Assembly: GCF_032854445.1 (NCBI RefSeq)
Contig: NC_088295.1
Coordinates: 5,892,501-5,956,500 of the forward strand
DNA: 64,000 nucleotides
Source of the DNA: Liolophura sinensis
Taxonomy: Eukaryota > Mollusca > Polyplacophora > Chitonida > Chitonidae
Reading direction: 5' to 3'
The notes beneath the pieces were generated by a model that saw nothing but the letters and a program-made list of their open reading frames with translations, searched no databases and had not been told where the DNA came from. Shown piece by piece: positions 24,001 to 36,000 of this stretch (position 1 is the stretch's first letter; each line of letters opens with the position of its first letter). The translations under genes and the position numbers were made by a program.

Positions 24001-27000
24001 CTCTGTGTTTGATAATTCTTGCGTCAGTTCATGATAACTTTGCTGTCTATTTGCAGAACTCAGCTCAGCTGCGCAGTGGGTTGATGGTTCTATTAGCCCT
24101 CTGTGTAGCGTTGCCATTGGGACTACGCAGAAATGTGGAAAGTTTGAGCCACTTTAGTGCTCTCTCTATAGGCTTTTATATTGCATTTATCACCTATGTA
24201 AGTATTCTCGTTGGACTAGATTGTAAACCACAGGTAACATTTACTGTTCATTCAAGGTCTTCCGTGTGATGTTTTTGTTATGTCTTGGTTAGTAATATAT
24301 CACTTACAATACAACTAACAATGTTTTACCAATGACTTGAAATAGATTAGGCTTTTCAGATTATTCAGTGTTGTAACATTGTGAATTGATTTTGCCACAG
24401 TTTTGATCAGGATAGTTCGGGTATGCTTAGTGCTTTGATATCTTCTACGGTTTAACCTCTATACTAGTGAGCTAATCTCCATCCTTGTTATTCCTCAGTA
24501 TACTGCTGATTGTGGCTTGTTCTTGTTTTTTGGCTGGTACAGATGTTTGTGGTTGCTTTCCCCACTTTGCTGGCTGGCTCATGGACAGCAAAGGTTAACT
24601 ACTGGAGGATGGAAGGACTGTTCCAGTGCCTGCCCATATGTTCATTGGCTTTTGCTTGTCAGACGTAAGTCAGTAGCTTGGCAAGCCTTAGCCAGTATCC
24701 TGTCAGATGATAATTCAGTAGCTTGGCAAGCCTTAGCCAATAGCCTGTCAGATGATAATTCAGAAGCTTGGCAAGCCTTAGCCAGTAGCCTGTCAGATGA
24801 TAATTCAGTAGCTTGGCAAGCCTTAGCCAATAGCCTGTCAGATGATAATTCAGAAGCTGGGCAAGCCTTAGCCAGTAGCCTTTCAGATGATAATTCAGTA
24901 GCTTGGCAAGCCTTAACCAATAGCCTGTCAGATGATAATTCAGTAGCTTGGCAAGTCTTAGCCAGTAGCATGTCAGATGATAATTCAGTAGCTTGGCAAG
25001 CCTTAGCCAGTAGTCTGTCAGATGATAATTCAGTAGCTTGGCAAGCCTTAGCCAGTAGCATGTCAGATGATAATTCAGTAGCTTGGCAAGCCTTAGCCAG
25101 TAGCCTGTCAGACGTAAGTCAGTAGCTTGGCAAGCCTTAGCCAGTAGCATGTCAGATGATAATTCAGTAGCTTGGCAAGCCTTAGCCAGTAGCCTGTCAG
25201 ATGATCATTCAGTAGCTTGGCAAGTCTTAGCCAGTAGTTTGTCAACTAAGTCGGTAGCTTGGCAGGTCTTAGGCAGTGGCCTGTCAATTAAGTCAGTAGC
25301 TTGAGAACTCTGGCAGTAGGCTGTCAAACTTAAGTCAGTAGCTTGTCAAACGTAAAGCAGTAGTTTGGGAAGTCTGGCAGTAGTCTGTCAGGCATAAGTC
25401 AGCAGCTTGCCAAGTCTTAGGCAGTAGCCTGTCACACATAAGTCAGTGGCTTGGCAAGTCTTAGGCAGTAGCCTGTCACACATAAGTAAGTAGCTTGGCA
25501 AGTCTTAGGCAGTAGTTTGTCAACTAAGTCAGTGGCTTGGCAAGTCTTAGGCATTAGTTTGTCAACTAAGACAGTGGCTTGCCAAGTCGTAGGCAGTAGT
25601 TTGTCATCTAAGTCAGTGGCTTTTCAAGTCTTAGGCAGTAATTTGTCAACTAAGTCAGTGGCTTGGCATGTCTTAGGCAGTAGTTTGTCAACTAAGTCAG
25701 TTGCTTGGGAAGTCTTAGGCAGTAGTTTGTCAACTAAGTCAGTGGCTTGCCAATTCTTAGGCAGTAGCCTGTCACACATAAGTCAGTAGCTTGGCAAGTC
25801 TTAGGCAGTAGCCTGGCACACATAAGTAAGTAGCTTGAGAAATCTGGCAGTAGACTGTCAAACTTAAGTCAGTAGCTTGGCATGTCTGGCAGTAGCCTGG
25901 CAGACATAAGTCAGTAGCTTGGCATGTCTGGCTGTAGCCTGTCAGATTTAAGTCAGTAGTGTAGTAAATCTTAGGCAGTAACATATCAGACATAAGTCAG
26001 CAGCTTGACAAATTAGGCAGTAGGCTGTCAGCTGAGTCAGTAGCTTGACAAGTCTGGCATGGGCTTGTCAAATGTAAGTCAGTATCTTGACAAGTCTTAG
26101 GCAGTAACCTATGAACTAAGTCAGTAGCTGTACAAATCTGGCAGTAGACTGTCAAAAAGTCAGCAGCTTGGCAAGTCTTAGGCAATAGCCTGTCAACAGC
26201 ATCAGTAGCTTGCCATCTGACAGTGGCCAGTCAACGACATGTATTAAGTCACTAGCTTGGCAAAGTCTTAGGCAGTAACCTGTCAAATGTACATGTAATT
26301 CAGTAGTCTGGCAAGTTTTTGGCAGTCACTTGTTGGACATAAGTCAGTAACTTGGCCAATCTTCAGCAGTAGCTTGTCAACTAAGTCAGTAGTAACCTGT
26401 CCAATGTGTCAGGAAAGCATACGTCAGCATCTGGGCAAAGTATTAAAGGCACCTAAAGTCAGTAGACTACAAAACCTAAGTCTGACTCAGTAGACTGCCA
26501 AACATATTGTTTATGTTTACATGGTGTTGAACATTGTTTTGACTGTTGTTTCCTTTTTCTCCTCCAACAGGCAGTTATTCATTATCTATGATTCTTTACC
26601 GGAGCCGTCCCTGAAGACCATGAGCTCAGTGGTCAGTGGAGCAATCAATCTGTGTACAGCTGCCTATCTTCTGGTACATATCTCTGCATAGTGAATTTGT
26701 GGGAAAGTCTGTGTTAACGGGCTCTGCAGAAACATGTGACGTGTTGAAAGCATTACTGAGGAAATCAGGCAGTGCAAGGATATGTAGTGTGTGCAGTTGT
26801 GATGTTTCATATTATGTGCACTATAACAGGTTAAGCTGATCAACAGCATGATGGACTTTTTGATTCTACGTGTACATTTTGCTGTGTTATAAAATATTGT
26901 CATATATTGTTAAAATGACTTCATTAACTTAGAATCAGTGAATGATTATGGTTTAATGCCACATCGGTATGTGGGAAGGCATGCCAGCAACCTGTGGATG

Positions 27001-30000
27001 GGCATGGCTTTCCCCCAAGCTATGCCGGGTTTCCTCCCACCATAATGCTGGCCGCCGTCGTATAAGTGAAATATTCTGGAGTACGGCATAGAACACCAAT
27101 CAAATAAGTAAATAACGCCATATCTGCAATATTTCAGTCCTATTGTTGTGGCATTGGCTTTAATAAGTAAAATAATTTTGAGTATGGCATGGAATACTGT
27201 CAAGTAAATAAATGTACCCACACACTTTTAAGTTGGAAATGCAGAATTGAGAGGTTGGGGAATTTTTTATATAATTATGGCCACCCCAGTTCAATTGTTG
27301 TTTAACAGGCACAAATAATGTTTTTTGATATCGGAGTTGGGTATAAAAATACAACTTGAAAATCATCTTCTTTGTGGAAATTGTAGACTGCTTTCGCATT
27401 TTTTCCTGTTGATGACTTATTTACATGACCACAAAACCTGACATCAAGATTGGACTGGATAAAATAGGGGATTTTCAGTTTTAGATTTATTCTAGTTTTG
27501 GATTTTTTTAGTGTTAGCTCACCCTTAAAACACAAAATAAAGTTGGTGTCACTTCAGGCAAAAAAAACAAAACAATGTTGAGACAAACACTAAGGGATTA
27601 TCCTGGACAGGGCAATATTCTTCTGTGGTTTATCAACTGAGAGTTAACATGTTTTTCTTTTATAAACACCTTTTAGTTCCACTGGTGGTTTGTTTGTTAT
27701 AAGTTGTCAGTATACATGTATATCAATGTTAAGCTGGATTTTTGATTTTGTCTCTGGATACTGGCATATGTGATATTTCTTTACCAGACTGGGTTTTTTG
27801 GATATGTGGCATTCTCGGACCAGCCCTTGGGAGGAGATGTTCTCACACTGTTTCCCGAAACTCTGTTTTCTGAGATCATGAAGCTGGGCTTTGTCTTGTC
27901 TATAGCCATCAGTTTTCCTCTGGTGATTTTCCCATGCCGAGCTGCTGTCTTCACGCTCTTCTTCCCTCAGGTAAGTATCACAGTGCGCATCCAGATTTTG
28001 GATATTGTGCTACTTTTGGTTGTATTTGTTTTTCACTGCAGTATTGTCTTCATTGTTCATTAATGTGAGGAATTTAAGTATGTAAAGAATTGATCAGGTT
28101 CCAGTTTAACTCTGCATTCTTTCTTGTTAACAACTTTCATGTACATGTCCACTTTAAAGTTTTCCTAAAATTCTGAATTAAAAGTTCAACCAAAACTCTG
28201 TGTGATTGTTTTCCACATTATTGTGTATATATATATATATATATAGTGAAATGTCAGGATTTCCTTCGCTGATAAATATCTTATTTCACATGTTAGATGT
28301 CACTTGAGTTATTACATTTTCATAAATCACACATGGATGTCATGACGTGAAAATAGGAACATTTTGTTTTATCTGACAGTACAGCTCAGTAGGATGACAT
28401 CATAGTTCAAGTTTAGTTAAATGTAACATTCTTGCATCATGCAACAAGACAGAGCATCATGCAAGACATCATGCAACAAGACAGAGCATCATGCAAGACA
28501 TCATGCAACAAGACAGAGCATCATACTAGACATCTTGCAACAAGACAGAGCATCATACAAGAAATCATGCAACAAGACAGAGCATCATACAAAACATCAT
28601 GCAACAAGGCAGAGCATCATACAAGACATCATGCAACAAGGCAGAGCATCATACAAGACATCATGCAACAAGACAGAGCATCATACAAGACATCATGCAA
28701 CAAGGCAGAGCATCATACAAGACATCATGCAACAAGGCAGAGCATCATACAAGACATCATGCAACAAGGCAGAGCATCATACAAGACATCATGCAACAAG
28801 ACAGAGCATCATACAAGACATCATGCACTACATCATGCTGTATACAAATCTGTGAAGGTCAACTACTAAAATATTGTTCAGATACACAAAATCATCATAT
28901 CGTGAAAATAAATAATAAATAAAATGTTGCACAAGTGAGAGGTGGAAATGATAAGGCACAGGGTACTTCAGGGGTTATTTCCACATCTCACTCCAGCAGT
29001 ATTTATTTAGAGTATTTAACCTGCACTGTGCAATATCATCCATTGTTGTGTGGGCAAGGAAGTCTCTGATCTAAATGCCTCAATCTGTACAAAAAGACCC
29101 ATTGCTCACTAGTCAGAGTGTTTCCAGCAGAGTGTGACCTGTTTCTAATCAATGCCTAGACCCCATGAAAATCTTATGGTTCAAGTTTAAAACAAGCCAC
29201 TATAAAACCAACAATTATCCAGGGTCTTTTTAGCCTACTATATACTGAGTGGTTTGTAATCTTTTTCTCTATTTAATGTTTCTGATATATAACAAATGAA
29301 TGTGTATTTTTTCAGAAACCCAAATCTCGGGATGACTTTGGGGAAACCAACAGGATACCTGACATACATTTCCGTGCTATTACATTTACTATTGTAATTG
29401 GCACTTTAATAATTGGCATCCTGGTACCCAATGGTGAGTTTGTAATAGACAGTGTTTTTTTGGTTAGTCTGTTTTCTTGGTGTCCATTGGTGAGTTGGCC
29501 GTATTTCAGTATCCTAGTACCCAGTGGTATGTTCTTCACGGTTATTATCTGGGTGCATCGGAAGCACATTGAAAGTGGTACAGCCATTCTGCTGAATGGT
29601 GACCTAATCAGTATGTAATAGACATCATATTTTGAATGAAATATTACAGAATCTTGTCTGTGTGTACAGACATATCTTTATAGTCTTCATAATACATTTT
29701 TGGTAATACTAGGAGAACATTTTGTCATGCACACAATGTCATGATTTGCTTACATGTGACACCTGTTTTATGTTGACAGTGGAGTTTGTTCTCGGCATGT
29801 GTGGGGCTACCATGGGAACTCTGATATCCTATATCCTACCTGCAGTATTTTTCATTAAGGTCTCTGCAAGTCTCAGTGATGGCAAAGGCTTAGCGAGGGT
29901 AAATATCTTTGGTTTTGCTAATGTTATGCGTGTAACATGCTATCAATGTGGCAATACAACCTGATAAATTAGATCTCTACAACACTGAAGGATACACTGT

Positions 30001-33000
30001 GGAAAATCCTAGGTGGTTCATATGCCCATAAGATTGCTGTCTCACAGGTTTGCATGAGCTACTTGACTCACCATTTTCATGAGCAAAATGCTGATGATGT
30101 GCACTTAGCTTGTATGGCCTGTGTCACAGGTTTGCACGAGCTACTTGACTCACCATTTTCACGAGCAAAATGCTGATGATGTGCGCTTAGCTTGTATGGC
30201 CTGTGTCACAGGTTTGCATGAGCTACTTGACTCACCATTTTCACGAGCAAAATGCTGATGATGTGCGCTTAGCTTGTATTGCCTGTGTCACAGGTTTGCA
30301 CGAGCTACTTGACTCACCATTTTCATGAGCAAAATGCTGATGATGTGTGCTTAGCTTGTATGGCCTGTGTCACAGGTTTGCACGAGCTACTTGACTCACC
30401 ATTTTCATGAGCAAAATGCTGATGATGTGTGCTTAGCTTGTATGGCCTGTGTCACAGGTTTGCACGAGCTACTTGACTCACCATTTTCACGAGCAAAATG
30501 CTGATGATGTGCGCTTAGCTTCTATGGCCTGTGTCACAGGTTTGCACGAGCTACTTGACTCACCATTTTCACGAGCAAAATGCTGATGGTGTGCGCTTAG
30601 CTTGTATGGCCTGTGTCACAGGTTTGCACGAGCTACTTGACTCACCATTTTCACGAGCAAAATGCTGATGGTGTGCGCTTAGCTTGTATGGCCTGTGTCA
30701 CAGGTTTGCACGAGCTACTTGACTCACCATTTTCACGAGCAAAATGCTGATGATGTGCGCTTAGCTTGTATGGCCTGTGTCACAGGTTTGCACGAGCTAC
30801 TTGACTCACCATTTTCACGAGCAAAATGCTGATGATGTGCGCTTAGCTTGTATGGCCTGTGTCACAGGTTTGCACGAGCTACTTGACTCACCATTTTCAC
30901 GAGCAAAATGCTGATGATGTGCGCTTAGCTTGTATGGCCTGTGTCACAGGTTTGCACGAGCTACTTGACTCACCATTTTCACGAGCAAAATGCTGATGAT
31001 GTGCGCTTAGCTTGTATGGCCTGTGTCACAGGTTTGCACGAGCTACTTGACTCACCATTTTCACAAGCAAAATGCTGATGGTGTGCGCTTAGCTTGTATG
31101 GCTATCAGAGTAGAAAACCATGTTCTCAAACAAATTCATAGTATCGTTCCCTCTTCTCAACATATGTGCTGCCCTGCAGGTTGTTGCTCTGGGAAAATCC
31201 TTTGATTAAGTAATTCATGTATTTGTTTGATTGTTGTTAAATGCAGTGCTTGAATTGTCACATACTGTCTATGTAGAAAGTTTTATGGGTAGAGGAGACC
31301 TGATAGCCCTGATTATACCACCAGCCTTTGCCAAGTGGTCTCCAGTGAACTTCTTTAACTTCTTAACCAAGACCTTACAATAATGAAAGTTAAATATAAT
31401 GAAATAACAAAAAATTGTCCAAGTCAAAGATAAGCGAGTAGACAGCAACCAGATGGTTCCATATGAGGGTTCCATAGTGACTGTAAAGGTTGTAAATTTA
31501 CCATAAGCAGATATATATAGAGTCTTATACTCTAATTCTTGAGGATAAATGGAACTCGAGCCACCTTTGTGTCAACGGAGGGTGGGTGGTGGTTTTCTGT
31601 GGACTGTCCCAAATCTCTTGTATCCCAGCAACGAATGTCAGGAACATCTTATAACCACAGCCATGACCCACGCAGTAGCTCTTACAGCAACGAATGGTAG
31701 GACCATCTTATAGCCACTCAGCCATGACCCACTCAGTAGCTCTTACAGCAACGAATGGTAGGAAGATCTTATAACCACTCAGCCATGACCCACTCAGTAG
31801 CTCTTACAGCAACGAATGGTAGGAAGATCTTATAACCACTCAGCCATGACCCACTCAGTAGCTCTTACAGCAACAAATGGCAGGAACATCGTATAACCAC
31901 TCAGCCATGACCCACTCAGTAGCTCTTACAGCAACAAATGGCAGGAACGTCTTATAACCACTCAGCCATGACCCACCCAGTAGCTCTTACAACAACGAAT
32001 GGGAGGAACATCTTATAACCACTCATCCTTGACCCACTCAGTAGCTTTTACAGCAACAAATGGCAGGAACATCTTATAACCACTCAGCCATGACCCACTC
32101 AGTAGATCTTACAGCAACAAATGGCAGGAACATCTTATAACCACTCAGCCATGACCCACTCAGTAGCTCTTACAGCAACAAATGGCAGGAACGTCTTATA
32201 ACCACTCAGCCATGACCCACCCAGTAGCTCTTACAACAACGAATGGGAGGAACATCTTATAACCACTCATCCTTGACCCACTCAGTAGCTTTTACAGCAA
32301 CAAATGGCAGGAACATCTTATAACCACTCAGCCATGACCCACTCAGTAGATCTTACAGCAACAAATGGCAGGAACATCTTATAACCACTCAGCCATGACC
32401 CACTCAGTAGCTCTTACAGCAACAAATGGCAGGAAGATCTTATAACCACTCAGCCATGACCCACGCAGTAGCTCTTACAGCAACAAAAGGCAGGAAGATC
32501 TTATAACCACTCAGCCATGACCCACTCAGTAGCTCTTACAGCAACAAATGGGAGGAAGATCTTATAACCACTCAGCCATGACCCACTCAGTAGCTCTTAC
32601 AGCAACAAAAGGCAGGAAGATCTTATAACCACTCAGCCATGACCCACTCAGTAGCTCTTACAGCAACGAATGGCAGGAACATCTTATAACACCTCAGCCA
32701 TGACCCACTCAGTAGCTCTTACAGCAACGAATGGGAGGAAGATCTTATAACCACTCAGCCATGACCCACTCAGTAGCTCTTACAGCAGTGAATGGCAGAA
32801 ACGTCTTATAACCACTCAGCCATGACCCACTCAGTAGCTCTTACAGCAACGAATGGGAGGAAGATCTTATAACCACTCAGCCATGACCCACTCAGTAGCT
32901 CTTACATCGACATGGCAGGAACATCTTATAACCACTCAGCCATGACCCACTCAGAAGCTCTTACAGCATGTTGATGTTACAGCTGGTTTGTATTATGAAT

Positions 33001-36000
33001 GTAACAGGTAGGTCTGTATTTGTTAGCTGTTTGCTGTTATTATTATATTGTTTCTTTCATCGTTTTATTATGTTGATGTTACAGTTTTGTGTTACATGTA
33101 GTTGTGGGCTCTCTGGTCAGCACGTTGTTGTTGCAGTTTGTTTTAGTCGCCGGCTGCCTGATCTGTGTCATCAGTACCCACACCACATGGACCACCCAGA
33201 AGCAGGTGACCATTGACAGTGTTAACCCTCAGAATGCCAATCTCATGCCAGACAACAAACTGAAGGAGAAGGGGCTGCAGAATGCTGTGGACGCCAAGCC
33301 TGGTTAGTGACTTATTCATGGCCAGTCTTTGTGCTTTTGCCTGTTTTAATCCCTAGGGCAAAACTTTCCATATGTCCATGTAACATTATGAGTTTTCTGG
33401 TCAAGCCAATTAAAATCCATCTTCCACTTCAAGGCTCTGTTTACTTTTACAATATTTAAGTCGTCATTGTACATTTTTGAATAGGTGAGGTCGGAGCAGC
33501 TGTGGACAGAGCAGCTGTGGAGAAGCAAGAAGACCCTGGGGGAGGACTAGACAAGGCCAAAGAGGCTCAAATTGAGTCACCAGATAAACCAGACAATAGC
33601 AAAGGTACAGGAGTAATATATGAAGGTTATTCTACAGCCAGTCCTTGACCGAGTGGAATTGTTGTAATCCTATGTCTGTCTATCTGTATGCCCGTTTTGG
33701 TTTTGAGCTTTGGTTGTGAGCAGCAGTTTCTAGGTGTTAGTGCAACTTCATGTTTAATTCCTGGCATTCTGTTTTTGTCTGTGACCTTCATCTGTCTGAG
33801 ACCCAAGAATTGATGTAATCTCCTTTGAGGTAGTTCTGGCATAGATCTGTTACTTTGTGTCGAGTTAATTGATAAAGCAGTTGTAAACTGTTTGATTTTT
33901 GGAACAGCTTCCTCAAGCCATAGCATGATAATATATTTATTTATTTGATTGTATTACACCATACTCAAGAATACTTCACTTATACAAAGACAGTCAACAT
34001 TTCATGGTGGGAGGAAACTGGGCAAAAACCTGTGACCATCTACAGGCTGCTGACAGACTTAGCCACATACATGTACAACCAGAGAGGAAGCCAGCATGAG
34101 CTGGACTTGAACTCGCAGCAAGTCACCAAGAGTCATTGGCCTGAACTAGTATGCTAACTTCAAGGTGATGTTTTGCCTGAAACAATTAAATCATGGCATT
34201 GAAATGCATTTGCAAGTATCTTTGTGTATTTTCACTTATAGTGAAAGATGATAAAGATTCTGTGAAAAAGGAAGAAGGACGACAAGAGCCTCCCATACCC
34301 CATGCACCCCCTGATGAGGTAAGCAGAAATGTAATGTGTAATATTTATTTATTTGATCCTTTCATTTGTCAGGTACCTGACAAACCTTCTGACATCAATT
34401 CACAGTGAGAGTCAAATGTTGGCTTATTGGGCTGCAGATGAACAATGCTTAAGCTAAATGAGCCAGTGCGGGCCCTGAAATGTAACATACACTCATAAAG
34501 TACCCTAATCACCTCCTGATGAGGTGGGCTAGAACAGAAATGTAATATACACTGGCACAAAATCCCATTTACCTCTTGATGAGGTGGGCTAGAACAGAAA
34601 TGTAATATACACTGGCACAATATCCCATTCACCTCCTGATGAAGTGAACTGGAACAGAAATATATTATACACTGGCACAATATCCCATTCACCTCCTGAT
34701 GAGGTGGGCTAGAACAGAAATGTAATATACACTGGCACAATATCCCATTCACCTCCTGATGAAGTGAACTGGAACAGAAATGTATTATACACTGGCACAA
34801 TATCCCATTCACCTCCTGATGAAGTGAACTGGAACAGAAATGTAATATACACTGGCACAATATCCCATTTACCTCCTGATGAGGTGAACTGGAACAGAAA
34901 TTTAATACACACTGGCACAATATCCCATTTACCTCCTGATGAGGTGGGCTAGAACAGAAATGTAATATACACTGGCACAATATCCCATTCACCTCCTGTT
35001 GAGGTGAACTGGAACAGAAATGTAGTATACACTGGCACAATATCCCATTTACCTCCTGATGAGGTGGGCTAGAACAGAAATGTAATATACACTGGCACAA
35101 TATCCCATTCACCTCCTGATGAGGTGGGCTAGAACAGAAATGCAATATACACTGGCACAATATCCCATTTACCTCCTGATGAGGTGAACTGGAACAGAAA
35201 TGTAATATACACTCACACTCCACCCCATTCACCTCCTGATGAGGTGGGCTAGAACAGAAAAGTAATATACATTCACACATTATCCCATTCACCTCCTGAT
35301 GAGGTGGGCTAGAACAGAAATGTAATATACATTCACACATTATCCCATTCACCTCCTGATGAGGTGAGCTAGAATAGAAATGTAATATACACTTACAAAG
35401 TACCCTAATCACCACCTGATGAGATGAGGAAGAATAGAAGTGTACTATACACTCACACTCAACCCCATTCACCTCCTAATGTGGTGGGCTAGAACAGAAA
35501 AGTAATATACACTCACACTCCACCCCATTCACTTCCTGATGAGGTGGGCTAGAACAGAAAAGTAATATACATTCACACATTATCCCATTCATCTCCTGAT
35601 GAGATGAGCTAGAACAGAAATGTAATATACACTCACACAGTATCCCATTCATCTCCTAATGAAGTGAGCTAGAACAGACATGTAATATACACTCACACTG
35701 GGCCCCATTCACATCCTGATGAGGTGGGCTAGAACCATCCTGTCAATAGGCCTTCCACAAAGAAGTAGAAAGCATTTGACTTTTAGGCTTCATGGCAAAC
35801 ATGTATTGAATAAATACATGAAGTTTCGAATAAGGTACTACGTGTATTGTTGTAATCATCATACTTTGGTAGATCAGAAAAGAATATGTGTCTTTTTCTC
35901 ATCTCAAAATTGGATCTTTGACGTTTTGATGTCTCCTTTTTCTAGCCTAACGACCAGAAATCTGATAAAGACAGTGATAATAAAGATAAAAAGGAAGAGA

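Noticed and set aside
24517-25150. Open frames on both strands with 15-residue repeats
   Set aside because: Readings of the 45 bp donor-derived array. The real exon ends at 24664, where the conserved transporter sequence stops.
28430-28830. CRISPR-like regular repeats
   Set aside because: A eukaryotic minisatellite with no unique spacers. The same holds for every other array in the window.
32983-33007. 25 nt microexon of SLC38A10 between exons 10 and 11
   Set aside because: It has AG and GT borders and could fit by phase. But the acceptor at 33135-33136 joins exon 10 directly in phase 0 and matches the expected protein length; the site looks like a local duplicate of an ATGTTGATGTTACAG string.
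34369-35472. Minus-strand open frame of ~367 codons with 20-residue repeats
   Set aside because: Antisense reading of the 60 bp array in an SLC38A10 intron; 60 is a multiple of 3, so no stop arises.
34490-35745. Hammerhead-ribozyme-like CTGATGAG...GAAC motif repeated every 60 bp
   Set aside because: The bases between CTGATGA and GAAC cannot form stem II, and the motif is explained by descent from the exon 13 end (CCTGATGAG).
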